16,897 nucleotides of DNA, taken from positions 27,271 to 44,167 of the forward strand of contig NZ_DAIQAX010000007.1 of assembly GCF_036781485.1 (NCBI RefSeq), in the 5' to 3' direction. A program made the translations under genes and the position numbers. The first letter of the stretch is position 1. Every line of letters begins with the position of its first letter. Below are positions 7,520 to 13,740 of the stretch, piece by piece. The stretch comes from Thermocrinis sp. (lineage in GTDB: Bacteria; Aquificota; Aquificia; Aquificales; Aquificaceae). The notes under the pieces are model-generated. The model did no database searches. It was not told where the DNA came from and was given only the letters and a program-made list of their open reading frames with translations.

Positions 7520-7720
7520 ATGAACGTAGGAAGTCTTTTAAGCAGGGTTGTGTGTTCAGGACCATTCAGTTTTGCCCTTGGCTTTGGGATTGGCCTTTTG
7601 GGTGCCTATCTTCTGCACAGAACGCAGGAAAGCAGGAGAATGCAAGAAACCCAAAGAGAGCTTGAGGCTTTAATAAAGTCCTTGGAAAATAAGTTGCAAG
7701 AGAAAAAGGAAGTAGGATAA
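7520..7720 (+). CDS. Small single-pass membrane protein with coiled-coil tail
   Basis: The 66-residue protein has a Gly-rich hydrophobic segment (about 15-33, containing FALGFGIGLLGAYLL with G-x-G-x3-G spacing that favours helix packing) followed by a charged coiled coil (about 34-64, rich in Glu, Gln, Arg and Lys). A GGAGG precedes the ATG with normal spacing. The gene ends exactly where the ATPase gene begins, with no spacer, so the two are probably translationally coupled. I do not recognise a named family. Glycine-zipper membrane helices with cytoplasmic coiled coils are a common form for small membrane-organising proteins, but no role is shown here. Confidence 0.6.
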   Translation: MNVGSLLSRVVCSGPFSFALGFGIGLLGAYLLHRTQESRRMQETQRELEALIKSLENKLQEKKEVG

Positions 7721-9793
7721 ATGCCCATACCATACAAAATAAAGAGACTAAGACCAGGAAGGCTAAAGATAAACTCTGACCTTTTTAGACTGCTTCATCA
7801 CCCCCAGGAAAGCCTGCAGGCTTTCTTTGGAAGGTTCGGCGGAGTGAGGTATGCAAAATACGTCAAAGAATCTGGTAATCTGGTAATAGATTATGACCCT
7901 GACCAGTTTGACCTCATAGGCTTTTTAAGCTACTTACATACTTCTACCCCCGAAATTTTTTTAGAAGATTTAGAGAGAGAAAAGAAATTAGTGCAACCTA
8001 CAAGAAAGAGCACCGCCAGTTGGTTTAAGGTCAACTCCCTTGCTATGCTTTTGTATTTAACTCCACTACCGAGAGCTTTGCTAAGCGCGATTACGTTGAT
8101 GTGTTCTTTGCCAGTTTTTAAAAAAGGGCTAAGGTCTCTGTTTGAAAAGAGATTAGACGTCCATGTGCTTGATTCCTCCGCCATAGTTTTAACCACTCTT
8201 TCTGGCAACCCCTTTTCAGCACATCTTATGTCATGGCTACTCTCCCTGGGGGACTATATAGAAGAAAAGATAGAAAAAAAGGCTTACGAAAGTATAGAAT
8301 CCTTAGTTAGCTACAAAAAAGACAAAGCTTGGTTGGTTGAAGGTGAAAAGATAAAAAAGGTTGATGCAAAAGAACTGAAGGTGGGAGACGTTATAGTTGT
8401 CTATGCGGGAGAGAAAATAACGGCGGATGGAGTTGTCCTTGAGGGAGAGGCTTTGGTAAATCAGGCATCTTTGACGGGTGAATCTAACCCTGTGCTAAAG
8501 AGCTCTAAGGATAAGGTTTATGCAGGCACCTTTGTGGAAGAGGGCAAGCTATACATACAGGTCTCTGCAGTGGGAGAAGAGACCGTAATCGCTAGTATCG
8601 TGAAACTTATAGAGAAGAACATAAAAGAGCCCCTTAGCTTACAGAAAAAGGCTGAAGTTGCGGCCAACAGGTTTGTTCTTCCAACGGTGGGTTTAGGGGT
8701 GGGTTCTTACGCCCTTACTCAAGACCTAAACAGGATCGCATCCACGCTGATAATAGACTACCATACAGGTATTCATTTAGCCACTCCGGTAGCAGTTTTG
8801 AGCAGTATTTCCTACTTAGCCAGTAAGGGTATAATCGTAAAAAGTGGAAGTAAGTTGGAGCTTTTGGCAAAGGCGGACACCTTTGTGATGGATAAAACAG
8901 GCACGCTAACGGTGGGGCATCCTGAAATAATAGACATTTTGGGCTTTGACGTGCCGGAAGAAGAAGTTCTTCTTTATGCCGCTTCTTTGGAGCAGAGGAT
9001 TACGCACCCTGTAGCGAGGGCTATAGTAAAGTTGGCAAAAGACAGAAATATTGAGCCTCTGCCAAGAAGAGATTCATCCTATCACATAGGATTGGGGATT
9101 GAAGGTTATCTTAACGGTGATAAGTTCCTTCTCGGAAGCACAAAGTTTATGCAAAAAAAGAAAATAAAAATAGGTGAAGAAGTAAAACATATGGTAGATA
9201 AATTCCATTCGGAAGGAAAGAGCGTGCTTTATCTGGTTAGAAACAAAAGGATAATAGGGCTAATTACCTTTGCAGACCCACTCAGAGAAGAGGCTAAGGA
9301 TGTAATAAGCGCTCTCACGGAGATGGGTAAAAAGGTTATACTCTGCACTGGAGACAACGAGGGAGTGGCAAGCTACATAGCCAAAAGGTTGAACATCGGC
9401 GAGTATTACGGAAGAGCATTTCCAGAGGAAAAGGCAAAAATAGTAGAAAGTCTGAAAAAGGAGGGAAGAACTGTGGCCTTTGTGGGGGATGGAGTCAACG
9501 ATTCTCCAGCTATAACCGCAGCACACGTGGGCATATCTTTGAGAAGTGGGACAGACATAGCCATAGAGCTTGCGGATATAGTTATAGGAGACAGTCTTTG
9601 GCACCTGCTGGATGCGGTGGAAGTGTCCCAAAAGACCATCAGAAAACTTTCAAAGATATACACTATAAACTCTGCTTTAAATACGGTGGGGCTGGTTGGT
9701 TCTGTTGCGGGTCTTTTTGGTCCAAGTATTTCTACTCTTATAAACAACGGCTCCACCGTGGTTTTAGGCATGTATGCGCTAAAAAAACCTTAA
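7721..9793 (+). CDS. P1B-type metal-transporting ATPase with a non-canonical DYHTGIH metal site
   Basis: All P-type ATPase motifs are present: TGES (252-255), phosphorylation site DKTGTLT (Asp391), HP motif THP (429-430), TGDNEG (543-548) and GDGVNDS (589-595). The enzyme should move a metal ion across a membrane using ATP. The N-terminus (about 4-73) looks like an HMA_2 domain without CxxC, opening with the basic run KIKRLRPGRLKI. The membrane helix before ATP (354-356) reads DYHTGIHL (346-353) where copper and zinc pumps have CPC or similar, so Asp346, His348 and His352 are likely ligands and no cysteine is available. The last helix carries NNGST (675-679). The protein has only two cysteines (128 and 542). 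At 690 residues the length is typical. I recall DYSCA-type variants as the P1B-6 class, which includes ferrosome FezB; this would be an HTG relative. The transported metal is unknown. Confidence 0.9.
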   Translation: MPIPYKIKRLRPGRLKINSDLFRLLHHPQESLQAFFGRFGGVRYAKYVKESGNLVIDYDPDQFDLIGFLSYLHTSTPEIFLEDLEREKKLVQPTRKSTASWFKVNSLAMLLYLTPLPRALLSAITLMCSLPVFKKGLRSLFEKRLDVHVLDSSAIVLTTLSGNPFSAHLMSWLLSLGDYIEEKIEKKAYESIESLVSYKKDKAWLVEGEKIKKVDAKELKVGDVIVVYAGEKITADGVVLEGEALVNQASLTGESNPVLKSSKDKVYAGTFVEEGKLYIQVSAVGEETVIASIVKLIEKNIKEPLSLQKKAEVAANRFVLPTVGLGVGSYALTQDLNRIASTLIIDYHTGIHLATPVAVLSSISYLASKGIIVKSGSKLELLAKADTFVMDKTGTLTVGHPEIIDILGFDVPEEEVLLYAASLEQRITHPVARAIVKLAKDRNIEPLPRRDSSYHIGLGIEGYLNGDKFLLGSTKFMQKKKIKIGEEVKHMVDKFHSEGKSVLYLVRNKRIIGLITFADPLREEAKDVISALTEMGKKVILCTGDNEGVASYIAKRLNIGEYYGRAFPEEKAKIVESLKKEGRTVAFVGDGVNDSPAITAAHVGISLRSGTDIAIELADIVIGDSLWHLLDAVEVSQKTIRKLSKIYTINSALNTVGLVGSVAGLFGPSISTLINNGSTVVLGMYALKKP

Positions 9794-9809
9794 AAAGGAG
9801 GTACAAGCC

Positions 9810-10094
9810 ATGGAAGAAAAGGACCTGCGCCAGGAATTGGAGAGAATTAAGCAAGAGCTGGAGGAGCTCAAGAAAAAGCTTTCTCCTCAAGCAGAAAAGT
9901 CCATCACTGAGCTTCCGCAGGAAGTGGCAAAGAAGATAGTAGAAACGGCCTCTGAAGTGGGCAAAGTGGCTATGGAAATAGCGGAAAAAGCCTTTGCTGT
10001 GGTTAAAGGTGCTGCAATAGGTGCTGTAGAAGGTGCAAAAAGTGCGCTAAAGGAAGAGAAAAAAGAAGAAGAGAAGGAACAGAGTAAGGAATGA
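9810..10094 (+). CDS. Amphipathic, Ala/Lys/Glu-rich helical protein, phasin-like in appearance
   Basis: The 94-residue protein has an N-terminal coiled coil (about 1-27, heptads of Leu and Ile with Glu and Lys), a linker, a long Ala/Val-rich amphipathic helix (about 36-79, with small residues as in EVGKVAMEIAEKAFAVVKGAA), and a Lys/Glu tail (80-94) likely to be disordered. There is no membrane helix or metal motif. The composition resembles phasins and other proteins that lie on a lipid or granule surface, though this is appearance only and no family is recognised. AAGGAGG stands before the ATG, 16 nt after the ATPase stop. Its stop overlaps the next ATG by 4 nt. Position in the operon suggests a job linked to the ATPase. 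Confidence 0.6.
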   Translation: MEEKDLRQELERIKQELEELKKKLSPQAEKSITELPQEVAKKIVETASEVGKVAMEIAEKAFAVVKGAAIGAVEGAKSALKEEKKEEEKEQSKE

Positions 10095-10351
10095 TAATTC
10101 TTATAAGAACCAGAAGTGGCAGATACATCAACGCTTATCACACCATAGCTTTGTCCATAGAAGAATCTAGAATAGAGATTGAGGGTAAAAGGGAGAGGGT
10201 ATACAACCTTGTAGCTCACCTCTCCCAACCCTTACTGCCTGCTGTGCTTGGTATATACGCTTCAGAGGAGCTTGCTCAGGAGGCACTCAGAAAGTTAGTT
10301 CAGGATCTATCAAAGGGAGAGAGTATAATTGAAGTTGAGAGCCAATTCTGA
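10091..10351 (+). CDS. Hypothetical small protein, beta-rich start with an alpha tail
   Basis: The 86-residue protein starts with alternating strands (IILIRTRSGRYINA, ALSIEESRIEIEG, RVYNLVAHL) and ends with a helix in a stretch that reads YASEELAQEALRKLVQDL. That order is seen in many small uncharacterised bacterial proteins that pair a beta sheet with one long helix. I cannot name a family. No signal peptide, membrane segment or cysteine is present. The ATG overlaps the previous stop (ATGA), indicating translational coupling, and the 3' end overlaps the next gene by 23 nt. Confidence 0.6.
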   Translation: MIILIRTRSGRYINAYHTIALSIEESRIEIEGKRERVYNLVAHLSQPLLPAVLGIYASEELAQEALRKLVQDLSKGESIIEVESQF

Positions 10352-10673
10352 GGAAATAAAGATAAGGCTTAGAAAGTTAGCTCACGACTTAGAGGAGGTT
10401 CATAAAGATGTGTTAAATAACATAGTACCCGCAGTTCTGGTTGTTATCCACATTCCAGAAACAGGGGAAAAGATGTCCTTTATTGTGGGAGAAGGGAGCA
10501 TAAAAGAGAGTTCACCTACTGATAACGTGAAAGATAAAATATTCATCAACTACAGGGACTTTTTCCACGTGCTTGAAAAACCTCAGAGAATCGTTAACTA
10601 TCTTTTGAAGGGTAGGGTTAAGATTGAAGGGGACTTCAAAAGGGTGGTAAATACACTTTCAAGCTTTCTGTAA
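10329..10673 (+). CDS. SCP2-like small protein, possible lipid-binding
   Basis: The 114-residue protein has a pattern reminiscent of sterol-carrier-protein-2 folds: an N-terminal helix, strands around AVLVVIHIP and KMSFIVGEGS, a helix around YRDFFHVLEK, and the ending LLKGRVKIEGDFKRVVNTLSSFL region, where SCP2 proteins have a G-K-L-x-I-x-G-D turn before the last helix. SCP2 folds bind lipids or other hydrophobic ligands; whether this one does is unknown. The start used is TTG at 10329, preceded by AAGGGAGAG at about 7 nt. A second TTG lies at 10335 and no early ATG exists. It is the last gene of the operon and ends 14 nt before a convergent gene. Confidence 0.55.
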   Translation: MKLRANSEEIKIRLRKLAHDLEEVHKDVLNNIVPAVLVVIHIPETGEKMSFIVGEGSIKESSPTDNVKDKIFINYRDFFHVLEKPQRIVNYLLKGRVKIEGDFKRVVNTLSSFL

Positions 10674-10687
10674 AAGGTTTCTTTTTT

Positions 10688-10909
10688 TCAAAATATTCTG
10701 TTTAAAGCACGTATGATTAAATTTTCAAGGATACCACCTATAGCAAAGGATTCTATGAGTATGGTTCTGTCTTTTTCTGTTAGGAAAGTGTCTCTCTCCC
10801 TTTTTCTCTTACGCTCGGTCTTCCTTAACGTCCTTTCATAGAGCTGCTTATTTCTCTCTATATCTTTTAGTAGTTTTTCGATGCGAACTTTTTCCATCTT
10901 CTCCACCAT
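10688..10909 (-). CDS. Small basic hypothetical protein
   Basis: From the ATG at 10909 this encodes 73 residues. Most of it is a very charged helix (MEKVRIEKLLKDIERNK onwards) with a basic cluster RKTERKRKRER at about 30-40, ending in a less polar stretch containing IESFAIGGILENLIIRAL. Alternative starts are TTG at 10927 (79 residues) and ATG at 10897, which has GGTGGAG just before it. The basic helix could bind nucleic acid, but no family is recognised. A Pho-box-like repeat lies 23-44 bp upstream of the 10909 start, which supports it being a real expressed gene. It converges on the ATPase operon. Confidence 0.4.
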   Translation of the reverse strand: MVEKMEKVRIEKLLKDIERNKQLYERTLRKTERKRKRERDTFLTEKDRTILIESFAIGGILENLIIRALNRIF

Positions 10910-10931
10910 TTGGTTATATTTTGACAATTTG

Positions 10932-10953
10932 TTGTTAAGAAATTGTTAAGAAA
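10932..10953 (-). promoter_or_regulatory. Perfect tandem 11-bp repeat, second Pho-box-like operator
   Basis: TTGTTAAGAAA occurs twice with no spacer on the plus strand; read on the minus strand it is TTTCTTAACAA twice. This is TTAACA-N5-TTAACA, the form of the Bacillus PhoP box. Nineteen bases (10935-10953) match the reverse complement of 6764-6782 exactly. It lies upstream of the small minus-strand gene, with TATAAC at 10918-10913 as a possible -10, and could also act on the plus-strand psiE-like gene about 155 bp away. Confidence 0.5.
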
Positions 10954-11072
10954 TACCTATTACGCCTAAGAAGCTTTACAGGATAGGGGAGACCCACGTA
11001 AAGATAGGGCTTCCCCCACACTATGTGCAGGCATCAATGAATTTTGTAATTGGGGCACTTGCCAGAAATTAA
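10950..11072 (+). pseudogene. Remnant of a globin-sensor-like (possible diguanylate cyclase sensor) gene
   Basis: A 40-codon open stretch without any early start codon encodes a protein-like sequence: LYRIGETHVKIGLPPHYV followed by QASMNFV, ending at TAA 11070-11072. The pattern IG-x2-H-x2-IGLP-x2-Y-V is what I associate with the C-terminal part of the globin-coupled sensor or protoglobin domain in front of diguanylate cyclases. The frame is closed just upstream (TAA at 10947) where the tandem operator repeats end, so only a fragment remains. This is recognition from memory, and the family name is tentative. There is nothing else gene-like in 10954-11108. Confidence 0.42.
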
Positions 11073-11090
11073 TAGAATAATTATTTTTCT

Positions 11091-11096
11091 TATAGT
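11091..11096 (+). promoter_or_regulatory. Candidate -10 before the PsiE-like gene
   Basis: TATAGT ends 12 nt before the ATG at 11109. There is no Shine-Dalgarno sequence in between. The arrangement matches the other apparent leaderless starts in the window. Consensus match only. Confidence 0.3.
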
Positions 11097-11108
11097 TTTG
11101 GATAATCT

Positions 11109-11324
11109 ATGAGATCTGGCTTAATTCTCTATGCAATATCGGAACTTTTAAGTAAAGAGATTAAACATATAAAAGGTTCACCTCTCAGTTTAAAGGTTTT
11201 TGTAGGAGTGGCTCTTGCAGCCGTCATAAGAAAGGTGCTGGTAACCTCTTTATCCCCAGAAAAAGTCCAGGAGCTCATAAATTTATCCTTTGTAATCCTA
11301 TCCTTAGGTATAGTTTTTGGCTAA
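11109..11324 (+). CDS. PsiE-like membrane protein, N-terminally truncated
   Basis: The 71-residue protein looks like the C-terminal half of the phosphate-starvation-inducible PsiE family: a helix with ILYAISELLSKEI, a second with FVGVALAAVIRKVLV and a third with LINLSFVILSLGIVFG. The ELL and VIRKVLV positions are the ones I recall as conserved. Full-length members have about 130-150 residues and four membrane helices, so roughly the first half is missing. An in-frame TAA at 11103 blocks extension. A different frame just upstream encodes a short hydrophobic stretch (RIIIFLIVLDNL) ending at TGA overlapping this ATG, which could be a frameshifted piece of the missing part. It may be a functional short form or a decaying gene. 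Confidence 0.5.
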   Translation: MRSGLILYAISELLSKEIKHIKGSPLSLKVFVGVALAAVIRKVLVTSLSPEKVQELINLSFVILSLGIVFG

Positions 11325-11359
11325 TATACAAGGTTGAATCAAGAACTTAGAAAGGGTTT

Positions 11360-11365
11360 TATAAT
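11360..11365 (+). promoter_or_regulatory. -10 element of gcvT-tilS
   Basis: A perfect TATAAT stands 10 nt before the GTG at 11376, where the GcvT homology begins. TTGAAT at 11334-11339 is a possible -35 but with long spacing (20 nt). The arrangement implies a leaderless transcript starting a few nt before GTG and argues against the earlier TTG at 11334 as a start codon. Confidence 0.45.
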
Positions 11366-11375
11366 TAATAACTCA

Positions 11376-12395
11376 GTGCACACAACACCGTTCTATGGCA
11401 TACACAAGAGCATTAACGCTAAATTTACGGAGTTTGCGAGCTATTCTATGCCCTTATACTACTCTTCTATAGTTGAAGAAACCTTAGCGGTAAGAAACTT
11501 TGTAGGCGTTTTTGACGTTTCCCATATGGGAAGAATATGGGTTAGGGGCACAGGTGTTAAGCAAAAGCTGGATTTTCTGACAACAAATTCCTTGGAAAAG
11601 CTCCGCAGTGGAAAGGTTCAGTATAACTTGCTTACAAACGAAAAGGGGGGGATAAAAGATGATGTAACTATATACATGATTGAAGAAGATGAGTACTTTC
11701 TGTGCGTTAATTCTGCCAACAGGCAAAAGGTAATAGACTGGTTTTTGTCTTGGGACATACCAGTGGAAGATTGGACCTTCCAAAGTGTTCAAATAGCCCT
11801 TCAGGGTAAAGAAGCAGAGGCAAAGATAAGCAAGTTCTTTGAAGTTAAGGACATGAAAAGATATAACTTTCTCAGGGACAAAGATTTAATAGTGTCTCGC
11901 ACAGGATACACTGGAGAGGATGGATTTGAGATATACGCTCCTACGGAGGTTGGCAAAGAGATATTTTTAGAGCTTATCAAAGATGTAATGCCTTGTGGTC
12001 TTGGTGCAAGAGATGTGCTAAGAATAGAAGCGGGCTTTCCCCTCTACGGACATGAAATATCCGAGGATATATCTCCACTTTCTGCAAACTTAGACCGGTT
12101 TGTAAGTAAAGATAAAGAATTTATAGGAAAGAAGGCTATGTTTGAAAAAGAAGTAAAAAGAAAGCTCTTTGGTTTGGAAATGTTGGAAAAAGGAGTGCCA
12201 AGGGAGGGGTATGAAATATACTACAATGGCAAGGCTATAGGGGTGGTCTCCAGTGGAACCTTTTCTCCCACAAGCAAAAAAGGAATAGCTCTGTGCTTTG
12301 TGGATATAGAGCACAGGTTGGAGGGAAAGGAAGTATATATCTCAATCAGAGGGAAATTCCATAGAGCGAGACTGAGGAGTTATCCTTTTGTATGA
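11376..12395 (+). CDS. gcvT: Aminomethyltransferase, glycine cleavage system T protein
   Basis: T protein transfers the methylene group from the aminomethyl-lipoyl H protein to tetrahydrofolate and releases ammonia. The sequence is typical: TPFYGIHKSINAKFTEF at the start, MPLYYSSIVEE, DVSHMGRIWV, the folate-site region GGIKDDVTIY, SRTGYTGEDGFEIY, GLGARDVLRIEAGFPLYGHE and SSGTFSPTSKKGIAL. That series fits GcvT rather than the related YgfZ. The open frame extends up to TTG at 11334, but the 14 extra residues do not look like GcvT and would cover the TATAAT box; GTG at 11376 gives 339 residues and starts where family members do. No gcvH or gcvP is nearby. The stop overlaps the tilS start (ATGA). 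Confidence 0.92.
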   Translation: MHTTPFYGIHKSINAKFTEFASYSMPLYYSSIVEETLAVRNFVGVFDVSHMGRIWVRGTGVKQKLDFLTTNSLEKLRSGKVQYNLLTNEKGGIKDDVTIYMIEEDEYFLCVNSANRQKVIDWFLSWDIPVEDWTFQSVQIALQGKEAEAKISKFFEVKDMKRYNFLRDKDLIVSRTGYTGEDGFEIYAPTEVGKEIFLELIKDVMPCGLGARDVLRIEAGFPLYGHEISEDISPLSANLDRFVSKDKEFIGKKAMFEKEVKRKLFGLEMLEKGVPREGYEIYYNGKAIGVVSSGTFSPTSKKGIALCFVDIEHRLEGKEVYISIRGKFHRARLRSYPFV

Positions 12396-13282
12396 TGAAT
12401 ACCAGCTATTCTAAACTCCTGAGAAAGGTAATCACACTCCAAAGGAGAGAAAATCTTATCCCGCCAGAGAGCTCAATCCTTATAGGTTTTTCTGGAGGTA
12501 TAGACTCTTCCTGCTTGGCTGTGGCTATGCTCAAGCTAAGAGAATTTTTTAAACTCAAAAAAATAGCTCTTTTGCACGTAAATCATATGATAAGAGGGGA
12601 AGAATCATACAGGGATGAAGAGTTTGCTAAAAGCTTTGCTCAAAAGCTCTCCCTTGAGATTTTTATAAAACGAGTGGATGTTCCAAAGATAGCTAAGGAA
12701 AAAGGAGAAAACATTGAAGCTTGCGCAAGAGAAGAAAGATATAGAGTGTTTGAAGAGGTCAGAAGAGAAGAAAACTTTGATTTTGTAGCTACCGCTCACC
12801 ATCTGGGGGATCTGGTAGAAACTATACTTCTCTGGCTAACAAGGGGCACGGGACTTGAGGGTCTCTTGGGCTTTGAACCAAAGGAAGGCTACATAGTAAG
12901 ACCGCTCTACCTTGCTACAAGAGAAGATATAAAGGATTTTGCAAAAAAGGAAGGCATTCAATGGGTTGAAGACAGCACAAACTACGACCTATCTTATACG
13001 AGAAATCTCATAAGACACAGAGTTATACCGGAGCTTAAAAAGATAAACAAAAACTTAGAAGAAACACTACTTAGGATGAGAGAAGTTCTAAAGGAAGAAA
13101 ATAGGCTTTTAAACGAGCTAACCGCTGGGGCTATTGAAAAAGTGAGAAAGGAAGGAAGAAAGGCTTTTTTGGAGCTTGATCCAGCTATTCAAAGGCGTGT
13201 AGTGGTCCAGCTTTATGGCATTAAAAACTTCAAAGAGGTAAGCAAAATCATAAACAGGATAAAAAAAGGTGATAAATTATAA
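12392..13282 (+). CDS. tilS: tRNA(Ile)-lysidine synthase
   Basis: TilS attaches lysine to C34 of the CAU-anticodon tRNA-Ile using ATP, so that it reads AUA. The PP-loop SGGIDSS (34-40) is followed by HVNHMIRGEES, ATAHHLGDLVETILLWL (133-149), the GTGLEGLLG segment and EDSTNYDLSYTRNLIRHRV, all typical of TilS. It has 296 residues and lacks the extra C-terminal domains of E. coli TilS, like the short Aquifex-type enzyme. The start overlaps gcvT by 4 nt; a second ATG follows directly at 12395. AUA codons are common in the genes of this window, in keeping with the need for this enzyme. Confidence 0.94.
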   Translation: MMNTSYSKLLRKVITLQRRENLIPPESSILIGFSGGIDSSCLAVAMLKLREFFKLKKIALLHVNHMIRGEESYRDEEFAKSFAQKLSLEIFIKRVDVPKIAKEKGENIEACAREERYRVFEEVRREENFDFVATAHHLGDLVETILLWLTRGTGLEGLLGFEPKEGYIVRPLYLATREDIKDFAKKEGIQWVEDSTNYDLSYTRNLIRHRVIPELKKINKNLEETLLRMREVLKEENRLLNELTAGAIEKVRKEGRKAFLELDPAIQRRVVVQLYGIKNFKEVSKIINRIKKGDKL

Positions 13283-13311
13283 GTAAGTAATCACTTTTTA
13301 GGAGGTTTGCT

Positions 13312-13740
13312 ATGTTGAGCATAACCGAATACCTAACGGAAGAGCATAGGGAGTGTGATGGCCTTTATGCAGAAGTAGAAAAGCTAATAAGGGAAGGAAA
13401 GTGGGAAGAAGGGGAGAGAGCCTTTGAGGAGTTCAAAAATGAAACACTAAAGCACTTTGAGAGGGAAGAGGCGGTGCTCTTTCCAGAGTTTGAGGGTAGA
13501 ACGGGCATAGTGATGGGTCCAACACAGGTGATGCGCATGGAACACGCCCAGGCAAGGGAGCTTATTGAAAGGATGGAAAGAGCTTTAAAAAACAGAAATA
13601 GAGAGGAGTTTCTATCCATAGGAGACACTTTTATGATCCTGATCCAACAGCACAATCTAAAGGAAGAGCAAATACTCTATCCTATGTGTGATCAGCATCT
13701 GGATGTCTCAGAGATGATCCAGAAGATGGAAAGCGTATGA
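13312..13740 (+). CDS. Hemerythrin-like (HHE) domain protein
   Basis: The 142-residue protein is a four-helix HHE bundle expected to bind a di-iron centre. Candidate ligands are in order: H12 in TEEHRECD, H48 and E52 in KHFEREEAVLFPEFE, H78 in MEHAQA, and H114 and E118 in QQHNLKEEQILYP. Such proteins bind O2 or NO, or serve iron storage and repair. A strong AGGAGG stands 7 nt before the ATG. The last 4 nt overlap the next gene, a multi-pass membrane protein, so the two are probably translated together. An imperfect inverted repeat (GGTGAT ... ATCAC) spans the tilS end and the 5' leader; its meaning is unclear. Confidence 0.88.
   Translation: MLSITEYLTEEHRECDGLYAEVEKLIREGKWEEGERAFEEFKNETLKHFEREEAVLFPEFEGRTGIVMGPTQVMRMEHAQARELIERMERALKNRNREEFLSIGDTFMILIQQHNLKEEQILYPMCDQHLDVSEMIQKMESV

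Noticed and set aside
9598..9939. Plus-strand open frame across the end of the ATPase gene
   Set aside because: It overlaps the true ATPase and the 94-aa gene in another frame and its product is Arg/Cys-rich junk without a ribosome site.
9887..10228. Minus-strand open frame of 113 codons opposite the small genes
   Set aside because: It is antisense to two well-supported overlapping genes, is Ser/Phe-rich as expected for a shadow frame, and lacks a start signal.
10662..10690. Terminator between the SCP2-like gene and the basic protein (AAAAG-GTTT-CTTTT and T-run)
   Set aside because: The stem is only five A/T-rich pairs, too weak to call, although the T-run is real.
10986..11016. Hairpin GGGGAGACCC ... 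GGGCTTCCCC that could mark a small RNA or terminator
   Set aside because: It lies inside the globin-like coding remnant, has an internal mismatch and is not followed by a T-tract, so coding ancestry explains it better.
13270..13302. FNR- or NO-regulator-type operator before the hemerythrin gene (GGTGAT ... ATCAC)
   Set aside because: The half-sites are 16 nt apart, unlike the 4-nt spacing of FNR or CRP sites, and part of it codes for the end of TilS.
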